From the NCBI GenBank assembly GCA_963708715.1, contig CAVPSU010000002.1, positions 434,001 to 498,000 on the forward strand: 64,000 nucleotides of DNA, in the 5' to 3' direction. The notes beneath the pieces were generated by a model. It saw nothing but the letters and a program-made list of their open reading frames with translations, did no database searches and had not been told where the DNA came from. Every line of letters begins with the position of its first letter. Positions within the stretch are counted from its first letter, which is position 1. Origin of the DNA: DAIOEK01 sp963708715 (lineage in GTDB: Bacteria; Chloroflexota; Anaerolineae; Anaerolineales; Anaerolineaceae). Shown piece by piece: positions 36,567 to 46,123 of the stretch. The translations under genes and the position numbers were made by a program.

Positions 36567-37063
36567 TGTCACTTTCCCCGCATAGGATCATCAATCATAA
36601 TATATACAAAACTATGGACAAAATCATGAAAACATCAAATCAGTCAAACAGAAAAAATACATTAATTGGCATTGGAATTCTCCTCGTACTTGCAATTCTT
36701 GCTGGCGTATACTTCCTTAATGCTGTAGATCGACCCCCCCAGGTATCGCTTCCGCAGGAAGTCTCCGTTGAGCAAGCGGCAACAATGAAAGATGAAGGGT
36801 CATTTATTCTGGATGTACGCCAGCCAGAAGAATGGGCTCAGGGACATATATCGGGTGCGACCCTGATACCACTTGGAGACCTATCGACCAGATTATCCGA
36901 ATTACCGACCGATAAAAATATAGTCGTTGTTTGCAGATCCGGGAACCGGAGTGCCCAGGCACGTGATATATTGCGTAGTGCCGGCTTCTCTCGCACGACC
37001 AGCATGGCAGGGGGTATGAATGAATGGCTTTCGAATGGATATCCGGCAATGACCGGTCCGTAG
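36566..37063 (+). CDS. membrane-anchored rhodanese-domain protein
   Basis: The 165-residue protein has one N-terminal membrane segment (about residues 32-52). A single rhodanese domain follows with the active-site loop CRSGNRS (C123) and the entry motif LDVRQPEEW. Such proteins carry sulfane sulfur on the Cys and act in sulfur transfer or detoxification; the domain here should face outside. The ATG overlaps the stop of a seven-codon leader; internal ATG codons at 36614 and 36626 would also leave the membrane anchor intact. A terminator follows. Confidence 0.88.
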   Translation: MSLSPHRIINHNIYKTMDKIMKTSNQSNRKNTLIGIGILLVLAILAGVYFLNAVDRPPQVSLPQEVSVEQAATMKDEGSFILDVRQPEEWAQGHISGATLIPLGDLSTRLSELPTDKNIVVVCRSGNRSAQARDILRSAGFSRTTSMAGGMNEWLSNGYPAMTGP

Positions 37064-37083
37064 ATAGCGATGTGGTAAATACG

Positions 37084-37114
37084 AAAAGGACAGGTTTTCA
37101 CCTGTCCTTTTTTT
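37084..37114. terminator. bidirectional intrinsic terminator
   Basis: AAAAGGACAGG and its complement pair over 11 bp around TTTTCA and continue into a T tract on both strands. It lies between the convergent rhodanese and symporter genes and can serve both. Confidence 0.9.
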
Positions 37115-37129
37115 GTTACCACTTGTTGA

Positions 37130-38785
37130 TTATTCGTCCTTTTCGTCAGGTCGAAGTTTTCTGAAAGCATCCTTGATCGGCAGGAAACCGAAGTTCAGTT
37201 TCGGGGACATATCCAATTCTACACCATAGTAATCTGTCAGTTTTCGTGGAGGATTGGATTTTTGGGTTGCAAGGGAAACCACAATCATCAGGATCAGTGA
37301 TGAGAAGAATGCTACAAAGGATCCAATATAAACGGAATCCCAAAGTGCGCACCACCAGGCATCGCTATATGCGCCCATATCAGCCGTGAATTCACAAACA
37401 GCGGCTGTGGATTGGCCGGCAAATCCGAAATTGAAGAAATACCAGGTCGCCAGCCCCCAGATGAGGAATCCACCTACGAATGCGCTGACAGCACCCGGTG
37501 AGTTAGCTTTCTTCCAGTACATGCCAAACGAGAATGGCACGAACAACCCCACCAGCAACAGCGTCCACGCAAGAATGGAGAGCTCGTAAATCGTTTGTGC
37601 CCAAAGAGCGATGGATAGACCGATCGCACCATTCACACAAACCATAATCCTGGTCGCCCAGAGAGCCTGCTTCCCTTCCAGTTTTTTACCGGTGATGATG
37701 GGAATCAAGTTTTCTGTGAAAGCAGATGCACCTGCCAGTAGGGAGCTATCGGAAGTACTCATCAATGCCGAAGTTAATGCCGCAATGAAAATTGCCGTAA
37801 GTATTGGCGACAGGTAATCCATGGAGGCTTTCACCAGCAGATAGGAGGTATCCTCCATTCCCGGGTGTAATTTGAACATCATGATACCAATCAATGGTGA
37901 CATGATCCCGAAGAAAAGGTAAAGAACGCCAGCGCCGTAGGACCCGTACACAGAAGTAGCCTGGTTTCGAGCAGCCATGGATCGCTGCATCAAGTCTTGC
38001 GTGGCGACCGAACCGAGACCGATTGCCATCCAGGCAGCCAGCCAGTACATCCAGCCAGTGATACCAGTATATCCCAGGTAACCTTCCCCGGCGATAGGTA
38101 ATAACGCGAAAGGTTGGTTCACATACGTGGAACCGGCTCCCTCAAACAGACCTGGGAAACCTCCCACCGCGTTCAATACGCTTAGGAAGACAAGTGTGAT
38201 CCCACCTGCGGTCAGGAACATCTGGAAGAAATCGAGCAGGGTATCGGCCAGCATGCCACCCAGGGATGTATAGGCAGCAACAACCACAATGATCGCAACC
38301 ATTCCTATCGCAGGATCAATGCCGAATAAGCCATTCACGATGGCACCACCTGCTACGATCTGAGCCGCAGTCCAGGAGAAGTATGTCAACATCTGGGCAA
38401 TCACAGATAGAACAGTCATGGTTTTGTTGTATCTTCTTTCGAAGAAATCCACGACCGTCAGGTATTTTGCCCGGCGCATCAATCGGACAAAGAATACACC
38501 TGAGAGGAATAGGCACATAGCCGCGCCGAATGGATCAAAGATAACACCCTGAAAACCATAATCATAGGCTGTTTCAGAAGCACCCATTAGTGTTTCGGCA
38601 GCAAACCAGGTTGCCATGATAGATGCCGAAGCCATGTAGATCGGCAAGCGGCGTCCGGCAACAATATAGTCCGTATTGTTCTGTACTTTACTGCCAGCCC
38701 AAATACCGACTGCCAGACGGACCAGGAAAAAGATGACAATAAATGTCACCACCAACCAAGCAGAATGATAACCCTCAAGAACCAT
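37130..38785 (-). CDS. sodium:solute symporter (SSS family)
   Basis: This 551-residue protein has about thirteen membrane segments. It shows the SSS-family early helix (FFLVRLAVGIWAGSK, then the conserved TDYIVAGRRLP) and ASIMATWFAAETLMGASETAY in helix 2, where the sodium site lies. The family imports proline, pantothenate, sugars or amines with sodium. The neighbouring aminotransferase suggests an amine or amino acid substrate, but this is inference. It follows the aminotransferase gene after 55 bases on the same strand. Confidence 0.88.
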   Translation of the reverse strand: MVLEGYHSAWLVVTFIVIFFLVRLAVGIWAGSKVQNNTDYIVAGRRLPIYMASASIMATWFAAETLMGASETAYDYGFQGVIFDPFGAAMCLFLSGVFFVRLMRRAKYLTVVDFFERRYNKTMTVLSVIAQMLTYFSWTAAQIVAGGAIVNGLFGIDPAIGMVAIIVVVAAYTSLGGMLADTLLDFFQMFLTAGGITLVFLSVLNAVGGFPGLFEGAGSTYVNQPFALLPIAGEGYLGYTGITGWMYWLAAWMAIGLGSVATQDLMQRSMAARNQATSVYGSYGAGVLYLFFGIMSPLIGIMMFKLHPGMEDTSYLLVKASMDYLSPILTAIFIAALTSALMSTSDSSLLAGASAFTENLIPIITGKKLEGKQALWATRIMVCVNGAIGLSIALWAQTIYELSILAWTLLLVGLFVPFSFGMYWKKANSPGAVSAFVGGFLIWGLATWYFFNFGFAGQSTAAVCEFTADMGAYSDAWWCALWDSVYIGSFVAFFSSLILMIVVSLATQKSNPPRKLTDYYGVELDMSPKLNFGFLPIKDAFRKLRPDEKDE

Positions 38786-38840
38786 TTTGACCTTCCTCCT
38801 TATAATTGAACATCGGGTTTACTTTTTTACTGCCTGTATC

Positions 38841-40190
38841 CTAGCTAATTTCTTTAAATACTTCTTCGATCCGTCCGAGTACCTGATCGATCTGTTCCAT
38901 AGTAATAACGAGGGGCGGCTCAATACGAACAGTTACAGCGCTGATCAAAGTCCCTGCAACCAGGACGCCGCGCTTGAATAAGCCGGAGGCAACTTTGTAT
39001 CCGATCTCACCATCTGTGAAGTGCATACCGATCAAGAGACCCTTGCCGGTGACTTTCGCGAGAATTCCGGGATATTTCTCTTTGAGGGCATTCAATTTCG
39101 GCATAATGTAATCGCCCTTCATGGCAGCTACTTCCCACAATTTCTCGCGCACGGTGACGTTTATCGCAGCTATGGCAGCCGAGCAAGCAAGCGCTCCACC
39201 GCCGGTGGTTGTAGTATGGATGAATGGATTGGGGAACATCATGCACTGCCAGATCTCTTCGGTTGAGCAGAAGGTGCTGATGGGCATGACCCCTCCGCCA
39301 AGTGATTTTGCGGTAGCGAGAATGTCGGGAACAACATTCCAATGATCCAGCCCCCAGAGCTTGCCGGTCCGTCCCATACCCGTCTGAACCTCATCCGCAA
39401 TGAGCAGGACACCATACTTCTTGGTGATTTCGCGGACATTGGGCCAGAAATCATCCGGTGGAACGATCGCGCCCGCTTCTCCCTGGATTGGCTCCAGCAA
39501 GACAGCGGCGATATCCACACCCACTTTTTGGCAGATATCCAACTGCTGTTCAATGGCTTTCCAATCACCGAATGGGACATGATACACGGGTCCGCCGTAC
39601 AGTGTTCCCGGTGGAGTGCGATAATCAGCTTTTCCCATCATGCTGAGGGAGCCCATCGTTTTTCCATGGAATGCTTTCACCGCAACAATGAAACCATTCT
39701 TTTTGGTATGCATCTTCGCCAGTTTGATTGCGCCTTCAATGGCTTCAGTTCCGCTGGCACAGAAGAAACTATACTTGATGTCGCCAGGTGTGATCTGAGC
39801 CATCAGATTGGCAAGAACTCCGCGGAGTGGATCCACCAATTCCTGGCTTGGCATGGGAGTACGTTTTAATTGTGCTGCAACAGCTTCCACGATTTCGGGA
39901 TGCCCCCACCCAAGGTCCATCATGCCATATCCACCCAGACAATCAATATATTCACGTCCTAGAACATCATAGAAAATGGCACCTTTCCCGGTCCATTCGG
40001 TGGCTGCCCAATCTCCAGCCTCAGTGACTGATTTACGATAATCCAGCCAGCCTCGATTGAAGTACTCTGCAAAATTATTCTTACTTTCATCGATTATTCG
40101 CTTGCCTTCCTCCTCTGTAACTTGCGGCTTCTTTATGATTTTTAACCAACGATCTGAATATTCAACTGCATTTTTTAATGACTGCGGCAT
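38841..40190 (-). CDS. patA: class III aminotransferase, putrescine aminotransferase type
   Basis: The 449-residue PLP enzyme carries the cofactor Lys K295 (ATAKSLGGG), D266 in ADEVQTG and the phosphate-binding CASGTEA. It closely resembles my memory of E. coli PatA across its length, including FLEYRKSVT-like, DCLGGYG and HSQEL-like positions and the C-terminal VLVAGTL...RIEPPL. It would convert putrescine and 2-oxoglutarate to 4-aminobutanal and glutamate. Acetylornithine or other diamine substrates remain possible. It is preceded by AAGGAGGA and a long divergent intergenic region. Confidence 0.82.
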   Translation of the reverse strand: MPQSLKNAVEYSDRWLKIIKKPQVTEEEGKRIIDESKNNFAEYFNRGWLDYRKSVTEAGDWAATEWTGKGAIFYDVLGREYIDCLGGYGMMDLGWGHPEIVEAVAAQLKRTPMPSQELVDPLRGVLANLMAQITPGDIKYSFFCASGTEAIEGAIKLAKMHTKKNGFIVAVKAFHGKTMGSLSMMGKADYRTPPGTLYGGPVYHVPFGDWKAIEQQLDICQKVGVDIAAVLLEPIQGEAGAIVPPDDFWPNVREITKKYGVLLIADEVQTGMGRTGKLWGLDHWNVVPDILATAKSLGGGVMPISTFCSTEEIWQCMMFPNPFIHTTTTGGGALACSAAIAAINVTVREKLWEVAAMKGDYIMPKLNALKEKYPGILAKVTGKGLLIGMHFTDGEIGYKVASGLFKRGVLVAGTLISAVTVRIEPPLVITMEQIDQVLGRIEEVFKEIS

Positions 40191-40636
40191 AAGTCCTCCT
40201 TCAAAATGGTTGGCTTCTAGCTTGAATTAAAGACAGGAAAAGCCGAAGAAGCCTTAGTCTACTTTTAACTAAAGTCACTCAGTAATGACTGCTGTGGTGA
40301 GTTAATTTTCTCCTTCTACGCTGCGGACAAAAGAATTCTATTCTTGCGAACCTGATGCTTACTGCAGTGAGACGATCACCTACCATTACCGCTTGTTCTA
40401 TTATTGGATTAACAGGGAAACAACAAAAATAGCCCACCGATACTTAAAAACTAAAAACATTATATAAGAATTGAATGCAAGTCAAATAAAAATTGGGCTG
40501 AATCGGAGAAAAAGTGACACGCTATTTACCGATTCGGAAAGGATAATTTCTTTTCCGGTTATTGAGTACAGACTTTCTACCATGGTCTGGTAAAAGGACA
40601 AATTAATAATTACAATGAATAGGTGGATAACGAATT
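40191..40636. other. 446-base divergent intergenic region
   Basis: No gene is visible. It separates the aminotransferase and the SDR gene and must hold both promoters. Notable features are a near-palindrome at 40358-40371 (CTTACTGCAGTGAG, inside partly symmetric flanks) and a small AAGAAT/ATTCTT inverted repeat at 40331-40345. The right third is AT-rich. I found no convincing consensus promoter or riboswitch. Confidence 0.5.
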
Positions 40637-41629
40637 ATGACAAAACTATTATTTATAGGCGGGACAGGCACGATCAGTTCAGCTTGCAGTCAACTGGCTG
40701 TTGACAGCGGTTTGGATCTTACCCTTCTCAACCGGGGTACCTCCATTCGACAAGCACCTTCGCAGGCAAGGGTGCTCCAGGGAGACATCCGTGATCCATC
40801 TTCCATCTCTGCGCTGCTTGAAGGACAGAAATTTGATGTCGTTGTTGATTGGGTCGCATACTCTCCCGATCAGGTTCAGATCGATTTGGATTTATTTCGT
40901 GGCCAAACCGGTCAATATATTTTTATCAGTTCCGCATCCGTTTACCAAAAACCTCCCGCTTCACTGCCCATTACAGAATCCACCATCCTTGACAATCCTT
41001 ATTGGGATTATTCGAGGAATAAAATTGCCTGCGAGGAATTGTTATTTGATTCATACCGGAGAGAAAAATACCCAATTACGGTGGTGCGTCCATCCCACAC
41101 CTATGACAAGACCCTATTTCCATTTCATGGGGGTTGGTCGATTGTCGACAGAATGAAGAAGGGTTTGCCCATCATTATCCATGGTGATGGGACTTCATTA
41201 TGGACCCTTACGCACCATCGAGATTTCGCAAAAGGTTTTATCGGTCTATTGGGGAATTCCCAGGCGATAGGCGATGTATTTCATATAACTTCGGATGAGT
41301 GGTTGACCTGGAATCAAATCTACGATCTGATCGCGAAAGCGGCAGGGACATTCTATAATCCGATTTACATTCCGAGTGATTTCATCAATCAGTATGATGC
41401 TCATTGGGGCTCGAGTCTCCTAGGGGATAAATCTCATAGCGTGATTTTTGACAACACAAAGATAAAACGAATTGTTCCGGGATACAAAGCAGAAATACCA
41501 TTTTCTCAGGGATCCCGAGAGATTATTGAATGGTACACAGCTGACCCAAGTCGACAAAAAATCGATTTGGATTACATGAAGATTTACGACCGGATCATCT
41601 CGGAATACATGAATCCAGGCGTTCTGTAA
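40637..41629 (+). CDS. NAD-dependent epimerase/dehydratase family protein (atypical SDR)
   Basis: The 330-residue protein begins with a Rossmann motif (LFIGGTGTIS) and has a YSRNK catalytic pair following SSASVYQ. Family relatives include nucleotide-sugar epimerases and the plant CSP41-like RNA-binding group, which share this atypical glycine motif. No operon partner hints at the substrate. A weak ribosome-binding site (GGATAACG) precedes the ATG. Confidence 0.75.
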   Translation: MTKLLFIGGTGTISSACSQLAVDSGLDLTLLNRGTSIRQAPSQARVLQGDIRDPSSISALLEGQKFDVVVDWVAYSPDQVQIDLDLFRGQTGQYIFISSASVYQKPPASLPITESTILDNPYWDYSRNKIACEELLFDSYRREKYPITVVRPSHTYDKTLFPFHGGWSIVDRMKKGLPIIIHGDGTSLWTLTHHRDFAKGFIGLLGNSQAIGDVFHITSDEWLTWNQIYDLIAKAAGTFYNPIYIPSDFINQYDAHWGSSLLGDKSHSVIFDNTKIKRIVPGYKAEIPFSQGSREIIEWYTADPSRQKIDLDYMKIYDRIISEYMNPGVL

Positions 41630-41714
41630 AAGATGTGAATTCAATCTATCTTTTTATACATCCCATACCTGAGTATTCATGGTACGATTTTTGTTGGATA
41701 GATAGAATGCGAAA

Positions 41715-42506
41715 ATGGGTATGTCGAAAAACGAAAATCCTGGTCTCACTCTGATTTCTGGAGGTAAAAGAGATCCGGCGATACTAATTCAGCTTGAGAA
41801 TGTTCAAAAGGTTTACCCCAATGAAGCTGGGGGATTTATTGCGTTAAATAATGTTTCATTTTCTGTTTTTGCCGGTGATCATATCGGGATAATTGGGAAA
41901 TCCGGTGCTGGCAAATCTACCTTGCTGAATATGATAACCGGTGTTGATCATCTTACATCTGGATCCGTTATTGCCTATACGAATAGTCACCAGGTGTCCA
42001 TTCACTCATTAACCGAGAATGAACTCGCCCTCTGGCGTGGAAAAAATATCGGTGTCATTTATCAGACGTTTCAACTACTACCGATGCTCACTCTAGTTGA
42101 GAATATTACCTTACCCATGGATTTATGTGGATTATTTCAACGAAAGGAAAGTAAAGAGCGGGCGCTGGAATTACTTCGTTTGGTCGAACTGCAAGACCAT
42201 GCCAATAAATTACCAGGCGCGATCTCCGGTGGTCAGCAGCAGCGAGTCGCTATTGCCCGGGCGCTAGCGAATGATCCGCCTATTCTGGTTGCAGATGAGC
42301 CAACCGGAAGTTTGGATTCCATAACAGCGACTTATATTTTCGATGTATTCGAACGATTGGTCATTCAAGGAAAGACAATCATCATGGTAACGCATGATAA
42401 CAGCCTCGCGCCGCGATTCTCCAGAATTCTCCATCTGACCGATGGAATGCTCAATTCAACAGAAGCTGGATCTTCTAATCACCATGACAAAAGTAAAAAA
42501 CACTAA
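41715..42506 (+). CDS. ABC transporter ATPase (MacB/LolD type), canonical member
   Basis: This 263-residue ATPase has Walker A GKSGAGKST, signature SGGQQQR, Walker B PPILVADEPTG and the H-loop THD. The LolD/MacB subfamily works with FtsX-type permeases to export substrates or pull lipoproteins and peptides. It is the first gene of a four-gene system (two ATPases, permease, adaptor) with overlapping starts and stops. An alternative start at 41721 is equally plausible. Confidence 0.92.
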   Translation: MGMSKNENPGLTLISGGKRDPAILIQLENVQKVYPNEAGGFIALNNVSFSVFAGDHIGIIGKSGAGKSTLLNMITGVDHLTSGSVIAYTNSHQVSIHSLTENELALWRGKNIGVIYQTFQLLPMLTLVENITLPMDLCGLFQRKESKERALELLRLVELQDHANKLPGAISGGQQQRVAIARALANDPPILVADEPTGSLDSITATYIFDVFERLVIQGKTIIMVTHDNSLAPRFSRILHLTDGMLNSTEAGSSNHHDKSKKH

Positions 42507-43657
42507 TGGAACATTTACCGAATTTTCCACTAGAAACTTCACCTTCAATTATCCAACTCCGGCAGGTGGGTAAGACGTATAAGAACGCAGCCGGTGAATT
42601 CGAAGTACTAAAAGACATTCATCTGGATATCCATCATGGTGAATTTGTCGCCATTGTTGGTAAATCTGGTAGCGGAAAATCGACGTTACTCAATATGATC
42701 ACTGGAATCGATCATCCAACACAAGGGCAAGTGAAAATCCAGGGTCTAAATATTTATTCGATGAATGAAAGCCAACGAGCATTCTGGCGAGGAAAAACAC
42801 TGGGAATTGTTTTCCAATTTTTTCAATTGCTTCCCATGTTGTCAATCCTGGAAAATGTCATGCTGCCGATGGACTACATTGGCTTATATCCTTTTGATGA
42901 GCGACCGAACAAAGCCATGAACTTGTTGGAGATGGTTGGGTTGGAAAAACAAGCACATAAACTACCGGCGGCTGTATCCACAGGTCAACAGCAAAGCGCC
43001 GCGATCGCAAGGGCTTTGGCAACCGATCCTCCAATCCTGGTCGCAGATGAGCCAACCGGAAATCTCGACAGTAAGTCCGCTGATGTGATCATTGAATTAT
43101 TTTCAAATTTAGTGAGGAACGGTAAAACAATCGTGATGGTAACACATGACCCGTCTTTAACGGAAAAAACATCCCACACCAAGATCATTTCCGACGGAGA
43201 ACTAATTAATGATACGGTTGCAAAAGCTCTACCTTTATTGGATCATCCTCAAATGCTCGCGGTTACAAAAAAACTGGACCATTTCACTTATCAGCCAGGA
43301 GAGATAATAATCAAACCCGGTAAGGATGTGGAGTACCTGTATCTTATCGAAAGAGGCGAGATAGAGGTACTGGTCGAAGATAGACATGGCAGATCTACTC
43401 CAATTGCCCGGATGGAAAAGGGTGAATTCTTTGGTGAAATGGAGCTTACAAGTGGCGGAAAATCAATCGCCGGTATCCGGGCAATAGGTAACACTCCGGT
43501 TTTGGTCGCTGCACTTCCGTCCGACGACTTTCTGGAAGTCATTCGGGAGTCCTCTGTAACAGAAGAAGCCATTCACCATTTAATAAAAAATCGGCTTTCC
43601 CGTGGGTCTGATTCTAAAGATTCTACGCTTGACAGAAAACAAAGGAAGAAGAAATGA
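42506..43657 (+). CDS. ABC transporter ATPase with degenerate signature and C-terminal cNMP-binding-like domain
   Basis: Residues 1-230 are a MacB/LolD-type ATPase with Walker A GKSGSGKS (52-59) and Walker B 176-182, but the signature reads VSTGQQQS (157-164) instead of LSGGQ. Residues about 255-350 form a cyclic-nucleotide-binding-type beta roll with the FFGEMELTSGGKSIAGIRA-like cassette core at 308-326; the usual Arg-Ser-Ala of cAMP binders is replaced by Lys-Ser-Ile. The domain may bind another ligand or act in assembly. It overlaps both neighbours by 1 and 4 bases, forming one operon with the canonical ATPase. Confidence 0.87.
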   Translation: MEHLPNFPLETSPSIIQLRQVGKTYKNAAGEFEVLKDIHLDIHHGEFVAIVGKSGSGKSTLLNMITGIDHPTQGQVKIQGLNIYSMNESQRAFWRGKTLGIVFQFFQLLPMLSILENVMLPMDYIGLYPFDERPNKAMNLLEMVGLEKQAHKLPAAVSTGQQQSAAIARALATDPPILVADEPTGNLDSKSADVIIELFSNLVRNGKTIVMVTHDPSLTEKTSHTKIISDGELINDTVAKALPLLDHPQMLAVTKKLDHFTYQPGEIIIKPGKDVEYLYLIERGEIEVLVEDRHGRSTPIARMEKGEFFGEMELTSGGKSIAGIRAIGNTPVLVAALPSDDFLEVIRESSVTEEAIHHLIKNRLSRGSDSKDSTLDRKQRKKK

Positions 43658-46083
43658 TGCGACCCCGCTGGAGAAAAGTCATCCACGATCTGTTCGACAA
43701 TAAAACGCGAACTTTTTTGGTCGTGGTTTCGATAGCCATCGGTGTTTTTTCCGTTGGGGTTATCGCTGGCGCTTATGAGATCATCTCGAATGATATGAGT
43801 ACCAGTTATTCAATGACAAATCCAAAGAACATCGACCTGCGAACAACAGAATTCAGTGAAGACCTGATTGATATGGTGGAAAACCTTCAACAGGTACAGT
43901 CGGCGGAAGGACGCCGTATCTTCAATATCCGGGTGCGCAAGCCTGGCTCAACTAGTTGGACGACTTTGAATCTGGTCGCAATCAAAGATTTTGATAAAGC
44001 TGCTATCAACCAGAGGGAAATCATACAGGGAAATGGTAATCCTGACAAAAAAGAAATTTTACTCGATAAAAAAGCGCTCGAAAATCTGCCTGTCCAGGTT
44101 GGTGACACACTTGAATTGCAGTTAATAGATGGCACTGTCAAGAGTATGCCGGTCGTTGGAATTGTCCAGGATCAAGCCACTGGAGCGGGAGATTTCCTTG
44201 CGCCTCCACTTGCATTCATTAAAATGGAAACACTCACTTACTTGCAACAACCGGATACTTACAACAGGCTATTGATCGTAGTACATAATGGCCAAAACGA
44301 CGAAACATTGATCCGAGATGATGCTACTCAAATAAAAGACAAGATTGAGAAAAATGATGTGAGTGTCATTCGGATGCATATAACCAAAACAAATGAACAT
44401 CCCATGGCTCCCACCGTACAAGCTATTTTAGGCATTCTGGGTGCGCTTGGAATTTTGATATTATTCCTCAGCAGTTCTCTGATCGCCAACACCTTAAGCT
44501 CCTTGCTGAGCCAACATATTCGGCATATTGGAGTCATGAAATTAGTCGGGGCACGACAAAACCAGGTGGTCATACTGTATATAACGCTGATCGTCGGTTT
44601 TAGCCTGTTAGCTTTGGCAATCGCTATTCCACTCGGCGGTCAGGGTGCATACGGTCTGGCGCAATTTATTGCAGATAAATTAAACTTTCGTTTGCTAGGG
44701 TATCGAGTTGTCCCCTTCGCACTACTTATCCAAATTGTGATCGGTTTAGCTGTACCGATTCTGGTGGGGCTACTACCTGTACTCCGCGGATCTCAGATTT
44801 CAGTCCACCGGGCATTATCGAATGACACGATCGGGGATGAGATCGTAAAACGCAAATCTAAATCCTTCTCGCTCTACGATCGGATCGACCACTTCTTTCG
44901 CGAACAAACCTCAAAACGTGGAATTCATTTTCCTAGACCTCTCCTGATTTCTCTACGGAATACATTCCGGCATAGAGGCAGGCTTGTCCTGACCCTTTTT
45001 ACTCTCACGATGGGAGGAGCTATCTTCATCGCTGTATTCAATGCCAGGGTCACTCTTCATGATTATATTGACAAGATCTCCAATTATTTCCTTGCAGATG
45101 TTTCATTGGATTTTGAACACCCTTACCGGTTAAATGACATCCGTAATGCGGCCATGAAAGTACCAGGAGTAGTTAATGTGGAGGGCTGGACCTTTGCTGA
45201 CGCGGAGGCACAGTATCCAGATGGGTCGCCAGCGGATAATATCTCCATGTTAGCCCCACCGGAGAAAAGCACACTTGTCGATCCTATACTTATTCAAGGA
45301 CGATGGTTACAGCCTGGCGACCAGAAATCCATTGCCATCAGCGATGATATCTGGGATAAATTCCCGGGTCTTTTACCTGGTCAAACAATCCGCTTGAAAG
45401 TCTTTGGCAGGGAAGACAATTGGCTGGTGGTTGGTATATTTAAATTTGTAAGTCAGGAAGGAACAATAGGATATTCGACCTATGAATATCTTTCTCATTT
45501 ATCGAACCAATCCAACCAGGCGTTTTCTTACAGGGTAAGAAGTGAAAAACATGACCCTGCCTCCCAAAAGCTATTAAGTGATCGTTTGGATCAATACTTT
45601 CGGGATAATGGATATAACCTGCAAGAAGCGAAAACCGGCACATCCACAATGAAAAGCGCATCAGAAAGTCTGGATATCTTGATTGCCTTTTTATTCATCA
45701 TGGCTGTACTTACCGCATCGGTAGGTAGTATCGGGCTTGCGGGAGCAATGGGTATGAATGTCATGGAGAGAACGAGAGAGATCGGTATCATGCGGTCCAT
45801 TGGTGCCGTGGACAAAGCAATAATGGAAATGGTCATAATAGAAGGTACGGTTGTGGGCGGATTATCCTGGTTACTGGGTGCGTTATTGTCGATTCCCATC
45901 ACTTATCTACTAACAACGATTGTCAGTGTAGCCGTCTTTAATTCGCCGATTGATATACTTTTTACCTGGACTGGCTACGCACTCTGGTTGGGTCTGGTGT
46001 TGGTTCTGTCGGCAATTGCCAGTGTTATTCCTGCACGGAATGCGGCAAAACTAACCATCCGCGAAGTGCTCGCATATGAATAA
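43654..46083 (+). CDS. FtsX/MacB-family ABC permease
   Basis: The 809-residue protein has an N-terminal membrane segment, a large extracytoplasmic MacB-PCD-like domain, and a first FtsX block (about residues 255-390). Its short loop has LSSLLSQHIRHIGVMKLVGA. A second membrane-anchored repeat (from about 440) ends in an FtsX block with NVMERTREIGIMRSIGA, the coupling motif of the family. Two FtsX blocks in one chain fit the longer lipoprotein/peptide-export permeases. It should pair with the two ATPases and the adaptor. Confidence 0.9.
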   Translation: MMRPRWRKVIHDLFDNKTRTFLVVVSIAIGVFSVGVIAGAYEIISNDMSTSYSMTNPKNIDLRTTEFSEDLIDMVENLQQVQSAEGRRIFNIRVRKPGSTSWTTLNLVAIKDFDKAAINQREIIQGNGNPDKKEILLDKKALENLPVQVGDTLELQLIDGTVKSMPVVGIVQDQATGAGDFLAPPLAFIKMETLTYLQQPDTYNRLLIVVHNGQNDETLIRDDATQIKDKIEKNDVSVIRMHITKTNEHPMAPTVQAILGILGALGILILFLSSSLIANTLSSLLSQHIRHIGVMKLVGARQNQVVILYITLIVGFSLLALAIAIPLGGQGAYGLAQFIADKLNFRLLGYRVVPFALLIQIVIGLAVPILVGLLPVLRGSQISVHRALSNDTIGDEIVKRKSKSFSLYDRIDHFFREQTSKRGIHFPRPLLISLRNTFRHRGRLVLTLFTLTMGGAIFIAVFNARVTLHDYIDKISNYFLADVSLDFEHPYRLNDIRNAAMKVPGVVNVEGWTFADAEAQYPDGSPADNISMLAPPEKSTLVDPILIQGRWLQPGDQKSIAISDDIWDKFPGLLPGQTIRLKVFGREDNWLVVGIFKFVSQEGTIGYSTYEYLSHLSNQSNQAFSYRVRSEKHDPASQKLLSDRLDQYFRDNGYNLQEAKTGTSTMKSASESLDILIAFLFIMAVLTASVGSIGLAGAMGMNVMERTREIGIMRSIGAVDKAIMEMVIIEGTVVGGLSWLLGALLSIPITYLLTTIVSVAVFNSPIDILFTWTGYALWLGLVLVLSAIASVIPARNAAKLTIREVLAYE

Positions 46084-46123
46084 TATTCTGATCGGGGTAT
46101 GGAAATGGTTTAAGGAGATGAAA

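Noticed and set aside
41715..43657. the two ABC ATPase genes as a recent tandem duplication
   Set aside because: They share motifs but differ along their length, in the signature motif and by a C-terminal domain, so they are old paralogues.
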